Below, piece by piece: positions 37,820 to 46,033 of a stretch of DNA of 64,000 nt (positions are counted from its first letter, which is position 1; the number at the start of each line of letters is the position of its first letter). The translations under genes were made by a program, and so were the position numbers. The DNA is from a virus: the IMG/VR virus record IMGVR_UViG_3300020445_000983, positions 20,880-84,879 of that record; one strand, written 5' to 3'. The notes beneath the pieces are model-generated. The model was not told the origin of the DNA, made no database searches, and worked only from the letters and a program-made list of their open reading frames with translations.

Positions 37820-38230
37820 TTACCAGTGGGTTCCTAGGTGAGTCATTGTATTTTTGAATGAGTCCTTAGTGCTGGTATTGGTTAGGTCAATAGTTGGTGT
37901 TACACTGGTGTCTTTTGCTATCTTGCCATCCTTGTCAATGTATCCCCAAGTTTTGCTATACCCTCCACGATCACTAGGTGCTACTGCTGTTATGAGTAGA
38001 CCGTCATTAACGTCAGTTGTATTAAATGCCCAGACTGTACTAGCGTTATCTCCAGAGATTTTCGCTTTCTTCGCTTCCAGTAGGTAGTTCGCACCATTGG
38101 TGCCACCTGCTGTCGTCTTTGCTGCTGCAATGCGTGCATTGATAGCGTTCAAGCGGTAAGTCTTCGCCTTTGCCACTAACGCATCACATATCTCTGTGCC
38201 TAGAGATGTAACTGTGCTACTAACTGCCAT
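37820..38230 (-). CDS. Late-expressed hypothetical protein, possibly virion
   Basis: 136 residues. Helical Ala/Lys-rich N-terminus (EICDALVAKAKTYRLNAINA), then a Gly/Thr/Asp-rich, probably beta part (VWAFNTTDVNDGLLITAV, TWGYIDKDGKIAKD). TATAAATA lies 27 bases upstream and a terminator follows, so it is a single-gene late unit. The composition fits a structural protein; not recognised. Confidence 0.65.
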   Translation of the reverse strand: MAVSSTVTSLGTEICDALVAKAKTYRLNAINARIAAAKTTAGGTNGANYLLEAKKAKISGDNASTVWAFNTTDVNDGLLITAVAPSDRGGYSKTWGYIDKDGKIAKDTSVTPTIDLTNTSTKDSFKNTMTHLGTHW

Positions 38231-38256
38231 TATCCTTAAAGTAACTTGTCCATATC

Positions 38257-38264
38257 TATTTATA
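38257..38264 (-). promoter_or_regulatory. Late promoter TATAAATA
   Basis: Perfect T4-type late motif on the minus strand, 27 bases before the ATG at 38230 and immediately after the helicase stop. Confidence 0.7.
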
Positions 38265-39506
38265 CTATCTACGAACTACTCTAGGTGGGATACCATCAAC
38301 AAAGATATTGTCAATTACTTTCTGCAACCTATTAATAGTTCTTGTACCATATTCTTTATGAATTGGTACAGTAACATAACCAGTAGGTTTGGCATAGAAT
38401 TTCATCTCACCTGCTTTTATCCTTCCCTCATTGATACTTTGCCTATCTCTTTTATCCATACGAATAACACGACCTACAGTCTGTGCCATTTCAACTAGAT
38501 TTAAGGTGCGTAATAATATGCAGTGAGTAAGACCTGGGACAGAGATACCCTCACTAAGTATACTATAATGAAAGACAATAAACTTGCGGTTAATGTCACT
38601 ACCATAGTCTCTAAGTGTGTTGAAAAATATATCTCTCTTAACTTTCTTATCATTGACATAAGCACCGAACTTACTGGTAATATGTAGTACATCATACCCT
38701 CTACTTCTTAACTCATTGAGTATAGTAGTATGACCGAGGATATTACTTAGCACCTTAGAAGATGGTACACTAACTAACACCTTACCAGACTTATCTTTAG
38801 GTAGGTTGTTAAGTATATCTTGAATAGTAATGCTATGATGTATATGCTGTCTTTCTTTTACAAAATGTAAATCAGTCTCAAAAGGTACAATAGTAGGTGA
38901 TACTATGCTACCGTTGTTAATTAACTCTTTTGCCTGTACATTCTCTAATACATTACCATAAACTAAACTGTTATTCATCCCCCTATTATTACCAGAAGAA
39001 AGAACAGGAGTAGCAGTAAAGTAATAGGATTGAACAGCAACATCAGACATAGAAGCAACACTAGGAAAGAAATTGCGTTTCGTAGAGTTATGTGCCTCGT
39101 CAAAATAGCAGCAATCAATATTAATATTAGCAGATAGAATACGTCCAAGTGAGTGATATGTAGCGAAGATCAATTTAGGTCTCTTCCAGTTATTAACAGC
39201 AAAGTCATATATCTCAGTTGAGTTAGTAGTTTGCTGGTGTTTTGTATCTCCTGAGTGTACGTGAAGCACACCAGAATATGTCTTAATAACTGATAAGAAT
39301 TCCTCACATAGTTGTTGTGCTAATAATATTCTAGGTGCAACAACTACAATAGTTCTAGTATTATCGTGCTCTAGTAATTGCTTGGCGTGCTGTATCATAA
39401 TCATAGTCTTTCCACCACCAGTGGGAACTATGACCTGACCCTTGTCAGCGTCAAACATACTATTTAAAGCACGTTGTTGATGTGGACGTAAGACGATCAA
39501 TTTCAA
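38265..39506 (-). CDS. Superfamily 2 DNA/RNA helicase
   Basis: 413 residues. Walker A PTGGGKT at 28-34, DEAH box at 136-139 (YFDEAHN), motif III FTATP at 163-167, and motif VI QTVGRVIR at 342-349 give a full SF2 helicase core. T4-like phages use such enzymes (UvsW type) for branched-DNA processing; I cannot say whether this is the UvsW orthologue. An in-frame TGA lies two codons upstream, so the first possible start is TTG at 39506, or another TTG two codons later; no ATG fits. An 8-base inverted repeat AATAGTCT/AGACTATT (39526-39547) sits just before the start and may be an operator. Confidence 0.88.
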   Translation of the reverse strand: MKLIVLRPHQQRALNSMFDADKGQVIVPTGGGKTMIMIQHAKQLLEHDNTRTIVVVAPRILLAQQLCEEFLSVIKTYSGVLHVHSGDTKHQQTTNSTEIYDFAVNNWKRPKLIFATYHSLGRILSANINIDCCYFDEAHNSTKRNFFPSVASMSDVAVQSYYFTATPVLSSGNNRGMNNSLVYGNVLENVQAKELINNGSIVSPTIVPFETDLHFVKERQHIHHSITIQDILNNLPKDKSGKVLVSVPSSKVLSNILGHTTILNELRSRGYDVLHITSKFGAYVNDKKVKRDIFFNTLRDYGSDINRKFIVFHYSILSEGISVPGLTHCILLRTLNLVEMAQTVGRVIRMDKRDRQSINEGRIKAGEMKFYAKPTGYVTVPIHKEYGTRTINRLQKVIDNIFVDGIPPRVVRR

Positions 39507-39566
39507 ATCTCATTAATATAAGTACAATAGTCTATTTTAAGACTATTTCACGATTTGATGTGACAG

Positions 39567-39632
39567 TTAGTCGATTGTCTTCCTTCTCAGGTGGTACCGC
39601 ATCAACAACTCATATATTTTATCAAGGATCAT
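39567..39632 (-). CDS. Possible 21-residue basic peptide
   Basis: MILDKIYELLMRYHLRRKTI plus one residue. Its ATG overlaps the stop of the gene upstream (CTATGA). The composition is protein-like but very short. Confidence 0.4.
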   Translation of the reverse strand: MILDKIYELLMRYHLRRKTID

Positions 39633-39769
39633 AGTTTTGCTGTTACTCCAACAACTTGAGCATTTGGGTTGCGTGCTAGTGCTACCTCTCTTGCCTCTTG
39701 ATAGTTGCGTGCTATGACATTCTCACAGAATACCTTACCAGCAACATAGAGTTTTACTTCAATGTTCAA
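39629..39769 (-). CDS. Small conserved cyanophage protein, TTG start
   Basis: 46 residues, (M)NIEVKLYVAGKVFCENVIA, then RNYQEAREVALARNPNAQVV and GVTAKL. A beta-beta-alpha-beta-like small fold that I recall from other T4-like cyanophages. GGAGG seven bases before TTG at 39769 supports that start; the nearby ATG is in another frame and runs into a stop. Function unknown. Confidence 0.65.
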   Translation of the reverse strand: MNIEVKLYVAGKVFCENVIARNYQEAREVALARNPNAQVVGVTAKL

Positions 39770-39772
39770 TGG

Positions 39773-39973
39773 TCATCCTCCATATAGGTTGGGTTCATTA
39801 TAGTCTACTATAATCTTCTCAATGTCCTTCTGTGATAAATTGTTAAACATTGCCCACCTAGGGTCGTCATCATCCCAACTCATTGCAAAAGATCCATCCT
39901 CATTCTGCTTAATGGTTAGACCATCATCAGGATCAGATTCAGGATCAACTGGTTTAATAGTGCGTTCATTCAT
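39773..39973 (-). CDS. Small acidic hypothetical protein
   Basis: 66 residues from the ATG at 39973, which overlaps the upstream stop (ATGA). MNERTIKPVDPESDPDDG, then GSFAMSWDDDDPRWAMFNNL. The SWDxxDPxWxxxxxLxxxxI segment is familiar from cyanophage small proteins. Function unknown. Confidence 0.65.
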   Translation of the reverse strand: MNERTIKPVDPESDPDDGLTIKQNEDGSFAMSWDDDDPRWAMFNNLSQKDIEKIIVDYNEPNLYGG

Positions 39974-40176
39974 AGTTCTAGTATTCTCCAATGCTGGTCA
40001 TCTGGTGGATCAACCCAAAACCAAAAATCGGGTTGTGATTGAGAAGATAGGAAAACTCTTCCATCCTCTCTCTTATTCTCTATTCTAGCATACGGGTTGT
40101 TATTCATATACCAAGCGAGTTTTTGCTTTGCTGCCTCACTCTGCGGTACTACCTTAACAAAATCTTTCAATGACAT
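39970..40176 (-). CDS. Small hypothetical protein
   Basis: 68 residues, MSLKDFVKVVPQSEAAKQKL, with an aromatic C-terminus (PDFWFWVDPPDDQHWRIL). The ATG directly abuts the T-run of the upstream terminator, so expression needs readthrough or a promoter overlapping the hairpin. Function unknown. Confidence 0.6.
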   Translation of the reverse strand: MSLKDFVKVVPQSEAAKQKLAWYMNNNPYARIENKREDGRVFLSSQSQPDFWFWVDPPDDQHWRILEL

Positions 40177-40182
40177 AAAAAA

Positions 40183-40202
40183 AGAGGGTCGTGTGACCCT
40201 CT
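40183..40202 (-). terminator. Intrinsic terminator abutting a start codon
   Basis: Perfect 8-base stem AGAGGGTC/GACCCTCT with a 4-base loop, then a run of T residues ending at the ATG at 40176. AATAAATA just upstream of the hairpin could be a late promoter that would put the hairpin in the leader. Confidence 0.75.
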
Positions 40203-40208
40203 ATTTAT

Positions 40209-40532
40209 TTAATTAGCAGCAAATGCTCGATTGTAAGATTCTTTGACGTATTCGTAAGCAACCGTTGAGTGCTTGACTACGAACTGATAAGCGACCTTGA
40301 GATCTTTACCTAGTTCTTGTATCTCGTACTCGTGGATGCTCCAGCGAATTTTTGCGTCTTCACGATAGTCTTTAAGACTGAGGTGAGTAGATTCTGGTCG
40401 AGTCTTTGCCTTAATTTCTTCAGTCATAGTCATTGCAACAGGTTTTGTGTATTTAGCAGTGGTGACCTTAGAAGTTGTCTTGCGTGCTCTCCTCTTGCGT
40501 GGTGCCTTTGGAGTAGTAGCAGCAGTTGGCAT
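40209..40532 (-). CDS. Conserved hypothetical protein with basic tail
   Basis: 107 residues. Residues 1-30 are Lys/Arg/Thr/Pro-rich (TPKAPRKRRARKTTSKVTTA), like a disordered nucleic-acid-binding tail. The rest is probably helical (YEIQELGKDLKVAYQFVVKH). It ends seven bases before a terminator. I recall similar cyanophage proteins; function unknown. Confidence 0.65.
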   Translation of the reverse strand: MPTAATTPKAPRKRRARKTTSKVTTAKYTKPVAMTMTEEIKAKTRPESTHLSLKDYREDAKIRWSIHEYEIQELGKDLKVAYQFVVKHSTVAYEYVKESYNRAFAAN

Positions 40533-40623
40533 AATGTCGTGAATCTTTTGGACTCCTCCATAATAATGGTGAGGTACTCAATTCCCAGGTGAAATGTAAC
40601 AAATGTTAACTAAAAAGGACAGT

Positions 40624-41562
40624 TTATCCACTGGCATAACTGAGCACTCCAAGTCTCTTTTGAATCAGGTTACCATAATTCTCGTGCAACTCACAACCCA
40701 GATAATGCCTATTCAACTCCTTAGCAACCAGTGCAGTGGTGCCTGATCCTATAAATGGATCTAGTACCACGTCATCTTCACGTGATCCTGCCAGTATGCA
40801 AGGTTTAACCAAATCAGGTGGGAACGTAGCAAAGTGTGCACCCTTGTAAGGTCTATTTGTTATCTTCCATACACTACGTTTGTTCCTCTTATCATACACC
40901 ATTTTACGTGGTCTAGTTAACCCTGAGAAGGTGTTATTAGTGTCTTTAGTGTTATCCATATTGATGGGGTTATTGCCTCCCCAACGCTCTCCTACTGCCT
41001 TCTCCTTGATACTCTCGTGGTCATAATAATAGTTCTTATTCTTACTTAAGAGGAACAAATACTCGTGAGATTTAGTGCACCTATCTTTGACACTTTCAGG
41101 CATAGGGTTAGGTTTGTGCCATATTATATCCTGACGTAAATACCAACCATCTGCACGTAGTGCAAATGCTAACATCCAAGGGATGCCAATTAGATCCTTT
41201 TCTTTATATCCTTCTAACTTATTACCTCTCTTATTTGTATACTCTGGTAAGTCTTGGTTATTACTAGCAATAGTTTGTTGAGGATATGTTCTACTGCCTT
41301 TCCCAGGTCTATAATTATAGTAACTATCACCAATATTCAACCATAATGTGCCATCATCAGTAAGACAATCTCTCACTAATCTAAATGTTTTTACCATCTC
41401 TTGAATATACTCTTCTGGAGTAGATTCCTGTCCTATTTGTGATGCTTCGCCACCATAATCTCTTAGACCATAATAAGGTGGAGAAGTCACACACATTTGA
41501 CATTTAGTGGTGATATTCTTCAATGATTCTCTACAATCACCATAGAGAATTGTGTCTTTCAT
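40624..41562 (-). CDS. DNA methyltransferase, TSPPY type (beta class)
   Basis: 312 residues. Motif IV TSPPY at 26-30 lies before the S-adenosylmethionine motif DPFIGSGTT at about 268-276, the beta-class order of amino-methyltransferases; TSPPY favours N4-cytosine, although N6-adenine enzymes of this type exist. It modifies DNA and may protect phage genomes from host or self nucleases. No adjacent cognate restriction gene is present, though a PD-(D/E)XK candidate lies at 36616. It is the last clearly enzymatic gene of the oxidative cluster's apparent transcript. Confidence 0.88.
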   Translation of the reverse strand: MKDTILYGDCRESLKNITTKCQMCVTSPPYYGLRDYGGEASQIGQESTPEEYIQEMVKTFRLVRDCLTDDGTLWLNIGDSYYNYRPGKGSRTYPQQTIASNNQDLPEYTNKRGNKLEGYKEKDLIGIPWMLAFALRADGWYLRQDIIWHKPNPMPESVKDRCTKSHEYLFLLSKNKNYYYDHESIKEKAVGERWGGNNPINMDNTKDTNNTFSGLTRPRKMVYDKRNKRSVWKITNRPYKGAHFATFPPDLVKPCILAGSREDDVVLDPFIGSGTTALVAKELNRHYLGCELHENYGNLIQKRLGVLSYASG

Positions 41563-41567
41563 AATAA

Positions 41568-41897
41568 TTAGCGTTCATCAATAGGTGGTAACATATCATT
41601 ACCAGGATGTTCAACTATCTTGCCGTGATAGTTTCTGACGTTGCGAGGATAAAGAGATTCATCTATCTCAATATCTAACCAGTCACTTGCATATATTAGC
41701 ACATTACAGAACGTTTTGCCGTGTAATGCTTCAGGTGCATCAGTTTCGTGGGTGCAAATAGTAATATAATCATCACCAACAAATGATATGTATCCAGTGT
41801 GATCTTGGAATTTAATGTATGTACCAAGTTCGAGAGATTTAAGGATGTTTCTCATTTCTATTTGGATAGCGTTGGCAAGGAAAAGATTAATCGTCAC
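41568..41897 (-). CDS. Small hypothetical protein, GTG start
   Basis: 109 residues if started at GTG (41897), which overlaps the upstream TGA as GTGA; an ATG 14 codons later is the alternative. The sequence LGTYIKFQDHTGYISFVGDDYITICTH suggests a small beta barrel, seen in other cyanophage short proteins. The C-terminus is NYHGKIVEHPGNDMLPP. Function unknown. Confidence 0.6.
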   Translation of the reverse strand: MTINLFLANAIQIEMRNILKSLELGTYIKFQDHTGYISFVGDDYITICTHETDAPEALHGKTFCNVLIYASDWLDIEIDESLYPRNVRNYHGKIVEHPGNDMLPPIDER

Positions 41898-42466
41898 AAC
41901 ACATAGAATTGTAGCATATAACCATCCTGCTCACAATTATTATTACTTAATGAACAATTAATTGTTGATGGATAGATCATAAATGACCCTTCTTCTGGTT
42001 GATAACTAAACTTATTAGAATTAAGAGGATTATCAGATAAAAACTTCCATTTAGGTGACACTGAGTGCCAACTATTCCAAGGTGTTTCAAATGTTATTGT
42101 ACAATCAGGTTTGTGCATAAAATATAAACCAGTCAACAGAGTATGAGATATATTCTGTTGAAAATCAATAGTTTGATTAGGTTTAACTTTACGACAATAA
42201 TTATGTCCTAATTTATACTCAAACGCATCAATATCACAAGCAAGAAAATTAGATAAAAAATATTCTAGTTGTTGATGTATTAATACGTGCCAAGCACGAT
42301 ATATTTCAGCAACATCACGTTGAATAGTCTTACCAGTTTCACTATCATAAACTAATGTCCTACAGTGTTGTTTAAAACCATTTGAAACTTCGCTGTTAGT
42401 TATATACAACGGAGTGGCAAATGCTGGTACTATATCAATAGCATTAAATTGGATTCGGTTTGTCAT
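41894..42466 (-). CDS. Degenerate 2OG-oxygenase-like protein without metal ligands
   Basis: 190 residues. The C-terminal half aligns by pattern with the HxH-type oxygenases: QTIDFQQNISHTLLTGLYFM against QEKHLHPGWELAGVYYH of the protein at 62923, then EEGSFMIYPSTINCSL against the FPGWLEHS segment. At the two proximal His positions this protein has Gln and Ile, and at the distal His it has Cys. It therefore probably cannot bind iron and may be a pseudoenzyme or binding partner. It overlaps the neighbouring 82-residue gene by 23 bases and is coupled to the next gene. Confidence 0.55.
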   Translation of the reverse strand: MTNRIQFNAIDIVPAFATPLYITNSEVSNGFKQHCRTLVYDSETGKTIQRDVAEIYRAWHVLIHQQLEYFLSNFLACDIDAFEYKLGHNYCRKVKPNQTIDFQQNISHTLLTGLYFMHKPDCTITFETPWNSWHSVSPKWKFLSDNPLNSNKFSYQPEEGSFMIYPSTINCSLSNNNCEQDGYMLQFYVL

Positions 42467-42692
42467 AATGATGTTGTCTTAGGTGAAGTTCATCTACTAT
42501 CTCATCAATAATGTGTAGTTTCTCGTGTAATTCATTATCATCTATTCTGTTATCGCTATTTTGTTGATACAAACTACCGATATACATTGTAACTGCTTTA
42601 CGCAAGATTGCGATCTGTTCGTTGTTAAGAATACGAGACCTAATACCGTGCATTTGGGGTGCTACTGCGGGATGAATTGATAAGGGAGACAT
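42444..42692 (-). CDS. Small hypothetical protein
   Basis: 82 residues, MSPLSIHPAVAPQMHGIRSR, then helical (AILRKAVTMYIGSLYQQNSD, LHIIDEIVDELHLRQHHYD). A CTAAATAC late motif lies 24 bases upstream, so it may start a late sub-transcript with the genes that follow. Function unknown. Confidence 0.6.
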   Translation of the reverse strand: MSPLSIHPAVAPQMHGIRSRILNNEQIAILRKAVTMYIGSLYQQNSDNRIDDNELHEKLHIIDEIVDELHLRQHHYDKPNPI

Positions 42693-42715
42693 TGCAAATT
42701 ACCTGACCTGATAAT

Positions 42716-42723
42716 GTATTTAG
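42716..42723 (-). promoter_or_regulatory. Candidate late promoter CTAAATAC
   Basis: CTAAATAC on the minus strand between the genes at 42739 and 42692. A TATAAT also lies about 10 bases further upstream (GGGTATAATTTG). Confidence 0.45.
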
Positions 42724-42738
42724 TACTCAAATTATACC

Positions 42739-43413
42739 CTAAAGTAGAGGAATAAGCGAGAATTGGTCATCTGGGAGTGTAGGTTCTGTTAGAATATCAA
42801 AACCCAATGTTATCCTAGGTGAATCATCATAGTCTTCATTAACAACAACTCTGTGCATCCTTTCCCATCCTGGTCCAAAATATATGTTACCAACTACGTT
42901 CTCTATGTTATATTTAAGAGACCCTTGTTTGAATTCTGTTGTACTATTTTTAGGATCAATACTTACATATCCGTGATAAGGAAAATGATGATCGTGCCAT
43001 TTCAATACTTCATTTTGCTTATGAAAGTTCATCCAACATTGCATCCACAATGGTTGATTGTTGCCTAAAGTATCACGAACTACTTGTTTTATATTCTTAA
43101 ATAAGAACCAATATAATGGTGAGGGTGATGTTAAATTAAATACATTATAAAATCTATATCCAGACATATCTGCCTCTGCCATTTCTTTTATGGTACCCTT
43201 ATCTTCTGCTGATGTATCACTGAACAGCGTAGGTAATGCTGATAATGTAAAATTATCACTCTTTAAACTACTATCACATCCTGTAAATGTGTTTTTAAAT
43301 AGTCTATAACTACGTCCTAATTGTGTAATCATTTCTTGTTGCTCACGTTGAACAACTTCAGCACGATACAGTACCCAGTCGTCACCCTTTTCAATTAGAT
43401 TTAAATCAGACAT
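42739..43413 (-). CDS. 2OG-Fe(II) oxygenase-like protein, HxH type
   Basis: 224 residues. LKWHDHHFPYHGYVSID puts His140-x-His142 in the iron-binding turn; the distal His is probably His187 (WERMHRVVV) and the 2OG-binding Arg is Arg200 (SPRITLGFDI). The N-terminal half is helical and unlike the neighbours. It overlaps the upstream oxygenase gene by eight bases. Family PF13759-like; substrate unknown. Confidence 0.65.
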   Translation of the reverse strand: MSDLNLIEKGDDWVLYRAEVVQREQQEMITQLGRSYRLFKNTFTGCDSSLKSDNFTLSALPTLFSDTSAEDKGTIKEMAEADMSGYRFYNVFNLTSPSPLYWFLFKNIKQVVRDTLGNNQPLWMQCWMNFHKQNEVLKWHDHHFPYHGYVSIDPKNSTTEFKQGSLKYNIENVVGNIYFGPGWERMHRVVVNEDYDDSPRITLGFDILTEPTLPDDQFSLIPLL

Positions 43414-44020
43414 TACTATATGCTCCGTTGGTTGGTGGTGTATCTTTTGAAAGATTTATATTAACAACTGGTCTCCATTTTGTTGATGGAGTTGTTGATG
43501 AGTGGAATAAATCACCTTGAAATATGACAGCACGTCCTTTCTTTGGTGGTATTCTAGTCATTTCAGTGAACTCACCCTTGCTAAGAATAGATTGATATTC
43601 TTGATCGCTTAAGGTACGCTCGTTGTAAATAACTGTATCGCCATCACTGTCATCAATATAATATACCACATTCCAAGAATCCTTAACATAACTATCAATA
43701 TGGGGTAATTGTATATGATTAGCGAACATATTGGGGACACAATTTATTCGCATACGCATCAAATTGTAGCATTTAACTTGCTCCATTGCCATAAGAGATA
43801 AGGGAGTGAAAGCATTACATAAGGGTGACAGATTCCCTCCTTTATCCATTTCAAATAGATAATGAAAATTACAGAAACCATTGCGAGGATCTCCCTCCAG
43901 TTCCTCCATAATGGCACTGTCCTTCCTATGCCACGTTAGATTCTCATCTTTAATTAATGCTATCAACCATTCTTGATAGATTGGTGGTATGAGATCATCC
44001 ACCACATAAAAGTCATTCAT
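43406..44020 (-). CDS. 2OG-Fe(II) oxygenase, HxD type
   Basis: 204 residues with a complete triad: His107-x-Asp109 (LPHIDSY), distal His173 (FQGDLFHSSTTP) and Arg183 (KWRPVVNINL). The ILxYYxNDSDGDTxxY-type strand (VYYIDDSDGDTVIYNE) matches the proline-hydroxylase-like group. Its ATG overlaps the stop of the upstream oxygenase (ATGA). Clearly related in pattern to the gene at 47826. Substrate unknown. Confidence 0.8.
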   Translation of the reverse strand: MNDFYVVDDLIPPIYQEWLIALIKDENLTWHRKDSAIMEELEGDPRNGFCNFHYLFEMDKGGNLSPLCNAFTPLSLMAMEQVKCYNLMRMRINCVPNMFANHIQLPHIDSYVKDSWNVVYYIDDSDGDTVIYNERTLSDQEYQSILSKGEFTEMTRIPPKKGRAVIFQGDLFHSSTTPSTKWRPVVNINLSKDTPPTNGAYSNV

Positions 44021-44730
44021 AAGAGTTCAACCTCAGCAAGATCATCTTCATAATTTTCTTCAATTTGTCCAGGTCCCTCAGCAGGTCCATAGTACACGTC
44101 ATTATTTTGTCTTCGTTGACAAGTAATGACCTCCTCACTTGCTGACTCCCAAGGTGCTGCAAGCATTGGTCTACCATCATATTTTAGTCTAGCATACTCT
44201 CCATTTTGCTCTACGTATGAAACAAAGCACTGTATCTGTGACCCCTTCCCTTCATACTTCTCTCTCCAATGTAAATCCTCGTGTCCTCTGAATATACAAG
44301 AATCACCCTCATTTAGAAATATCTCATATTTTTTATTCTGTACTATTATTTGCATTGCCCAAGGATAGTCTGGATCTTCACTAACACATATATTACCAAC
44401 CCATTCACCTGACATTCTATCTCTATGTTTGACGCAAGATGTACCCTCAACATATAATCTACCATAACAAAATGTCTGCCATAATGGTATGTTACCTATA
44501 ATCTTCTCAACTATTGGTTGTTGATATTGTCCTAGTGCTTCAAAACATACAGGGCAGTACATACTCCAAGCACCAGGCATTGTGGGATCTCCCAGGTCAG
44601 CATTGGGATATTGCCATTTAATTACATCCTTCATCATATGATATTCCATTGCTACGTGTTTACATAGTTCTTTTGGTATCATATTACGAACGATCCACAT
44701 TCGTCCTTCGATAATAGTTTCTATATTCAT
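44017..44730 (-). CDS. 2OG-Fe(II) oxygenase-like protein
   Basis: 237 residues. His102-x-Asp104 (CVKHRDRMSGEW), and a GDSCIFRGHEDLHW segment whose His150 or His154 would be the distal ligand. The usual Arg is not obvious (GKGSQIQCFVSYV). The C-terminal 40 residues are polar and acidic (GPGQIEENYEDDLAEVE). ATGA overlaps at both ends show tight coupling in the operon. Confidence 0.65.
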   Translation of the reverse strand: MNIETIIEGRMWIVRNMIPKELCKHVAMEYHMMKDVIKWQYPNADLGDPTMPGAWSMYCPVCFEALGQYQQPIVEKIIGNIPLWQTFCYGRLYVEGTSCVKHRDRMSGEWVGNICVSEDPDYPWAMQIIVQNKKYEIFLNEGDSCIFRGHEDLHWREKYEGKGSQIQCFVSYVEQNGEYARLKYDGRPMLAAPWESASEEVITCQRRQNNDVYYGPAEGPGQIEENYEDDLAEVELL

Positions 44731-45356
44731 ATTGCCTTCGCAAAGAATACTAAGGTGAGTCTACCAGTAGTTATATTATCACCAAAGAAGTCACCAGCAG
44801 AGTGATACTTTTGACCATCAAATAACAGGCATCTATTATATCTTGCCTCACATATAGTATTTGAAGTAAATGGTCTATTCTTCTCTCTTATCATCTTATT
44901 ACCTTCAGCACGCACATCTTCATCATCAGTTAATACATTAGATTTGAAGTCCTCAGTATACCCTACTCGGTCATCATTCTCTGGTACATCATATAATATA
45001 GTACCACACCCATTTGTATAAGTTTCGTTCAAATATATCATTCCACCTACACCAAACTGTGCAGAGTCTCGATGTACCCAACCACAGTCGTAATTACCAG
45101 TACAAAGATGAAACGTAGACTCTAATCTTTCGAATTGAGTATATCCAGGTAGATAATCTATGAGTTTAGAACATAATCTTTGATGGAAATGATAGTCTAA
45201 TTCGTGTAACAAATGACTTGATCTTTTCCCTGGCCAATTACCTTTAGCAGGGTGATCTTTGCACACTAAGTAATCTAAACTAAGTGCCCAGTTCCTAATC
45301 ACAGAGGGCGTTTCAAAGAAATTGTCTATTATTACTGTAGGAATTTGATTGGGCAT
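44727..45356 (-). CDS. 2OG-Fe(II) oxygenase-like protein (DUF6445-like)
   Basis: 209 residues. His95-x-Asp97 (GWVHRDSAQ), His185 (FDGQKYHSAGDFFG) and Arg199 (TGRLTLVFFAK) complete the facial triad and the 2OG-binding site. The N-terminus VIIDNFFETPSVIRNWAL resembles the DUF6445 group, which I have seen next to halogenases. It overlaps its upstream neighbour by 25 bases. Substrate unknown. Confidence 0.72.
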   Translation of the reverse strand: MPNQIPTVIIDNFFETPSVIRNWALSLDYLVCKDHPAKGNWPGKRSSHLLHELDYHFHQRLCSKLIDYLPGYTQFERLESTFHLCTGNYDCGWVHRDSAQFGVGGMIYLNETYTNGCGTILYDVPENDDRVGYTEDFKSNVLTDDEDVRAEGNKMIREKNRPFTSNTICEARYNRCLLFDGQKYHSAGDFFGDNITTGRLTLVFFAKAI

Positions 45357-46033
45357 TGTGGTCGGTCACCAAACATTAGGGTCTTAGATAGATGAGGGAT
45401 GAGATTCTTGAGGTTAACTCGCTTCTCACCCATATCTATTCGTTCTTGTGTAGGTTTAGATTTCACTAAACGGTACTCTTGCATCATATTATTCTCTTGA
45501 TAAAATGCAACACGATAGATAGGATCACCTCTCTTAATTATAAGAGGTTTAGTTCTATCTATTATATCAACTGCAAATGACAGTGGTCTCTCCCATTGAG
45601 ATAAGTTCCACCTCCCAGAGATCAGATTGAAATTATTATTGAGTGCTGTGAGTCCTGTATCCTTCTGCTCTACCCATATATTCTTTGCCTTTGTCCACAT
45701 CATAATCTTAGGGATGAACATTTGTATTGAAGGATGTATATGCCAATCCTTAATTGGTAATACAAATCTATCAAATAGTCCTACAAGATTAGGTGAGTTG
45801 ATACTCTGATTCTCATAATCAAACTCTAATGTTAAATCTCTAGGTGCATAGACAGTGAACTCTCTCTTTGTTAAATGTGACCAAGCAGGGCATTTATAGT
45901 ACTTTAATTCATTAGTCTTCTCATCAATATGTCTTGTTGGTTCAATCCCAACACCATCTATCTCTAATGATGACTTGAGAGCATCATAAGCACCACCTTC
46001 GAATTGATAATAATATATGTCAACCATTGCCAT
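45332..46033 (-). CDS. Unknown protein, paralogue 1 of three (DUF6065-like, tentative)
   Basis: 233 residues, beta-rich. The pattern YYQFEGGAYDA, KCPAWSHL, REFTVYAPRDL, NNNFNLISGRWNLSQW, IIKRGDPIYRVAFYQ is shared with the gene at 47300, and more distantly with 49525. No catalytic motif is seen; the ending VxKRGDPIYxxxFYQ looks like a cupin-like or jelly-roll strand pair. DUF6065 is my best recollection of the family and needs a search. The HNH gene overlaps its start by 14 bases. Confidence 0.6.
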   Translation of the reverse strand: MAMVDIYYYQFEGGAYDALKSSLEIDGVGIEPTRHIDEKTNELKYYKCPAWSHLTKREFTVYAPRDLTLEFDYENQSINSPNLVGLFDRFVLPIKDWHIHPSIQMFIPKIMMWTKAKNIWVEQKDTGLTALNNNFNLISGRWNLSQWERPLSFAVDIIDRTKPLIIKRGDPIYRVAFYQENNMMQEYRLVKSKPTQERIDMGEKRVNLKNLIPHLSKTLMFGDRPQCPIKFLQ

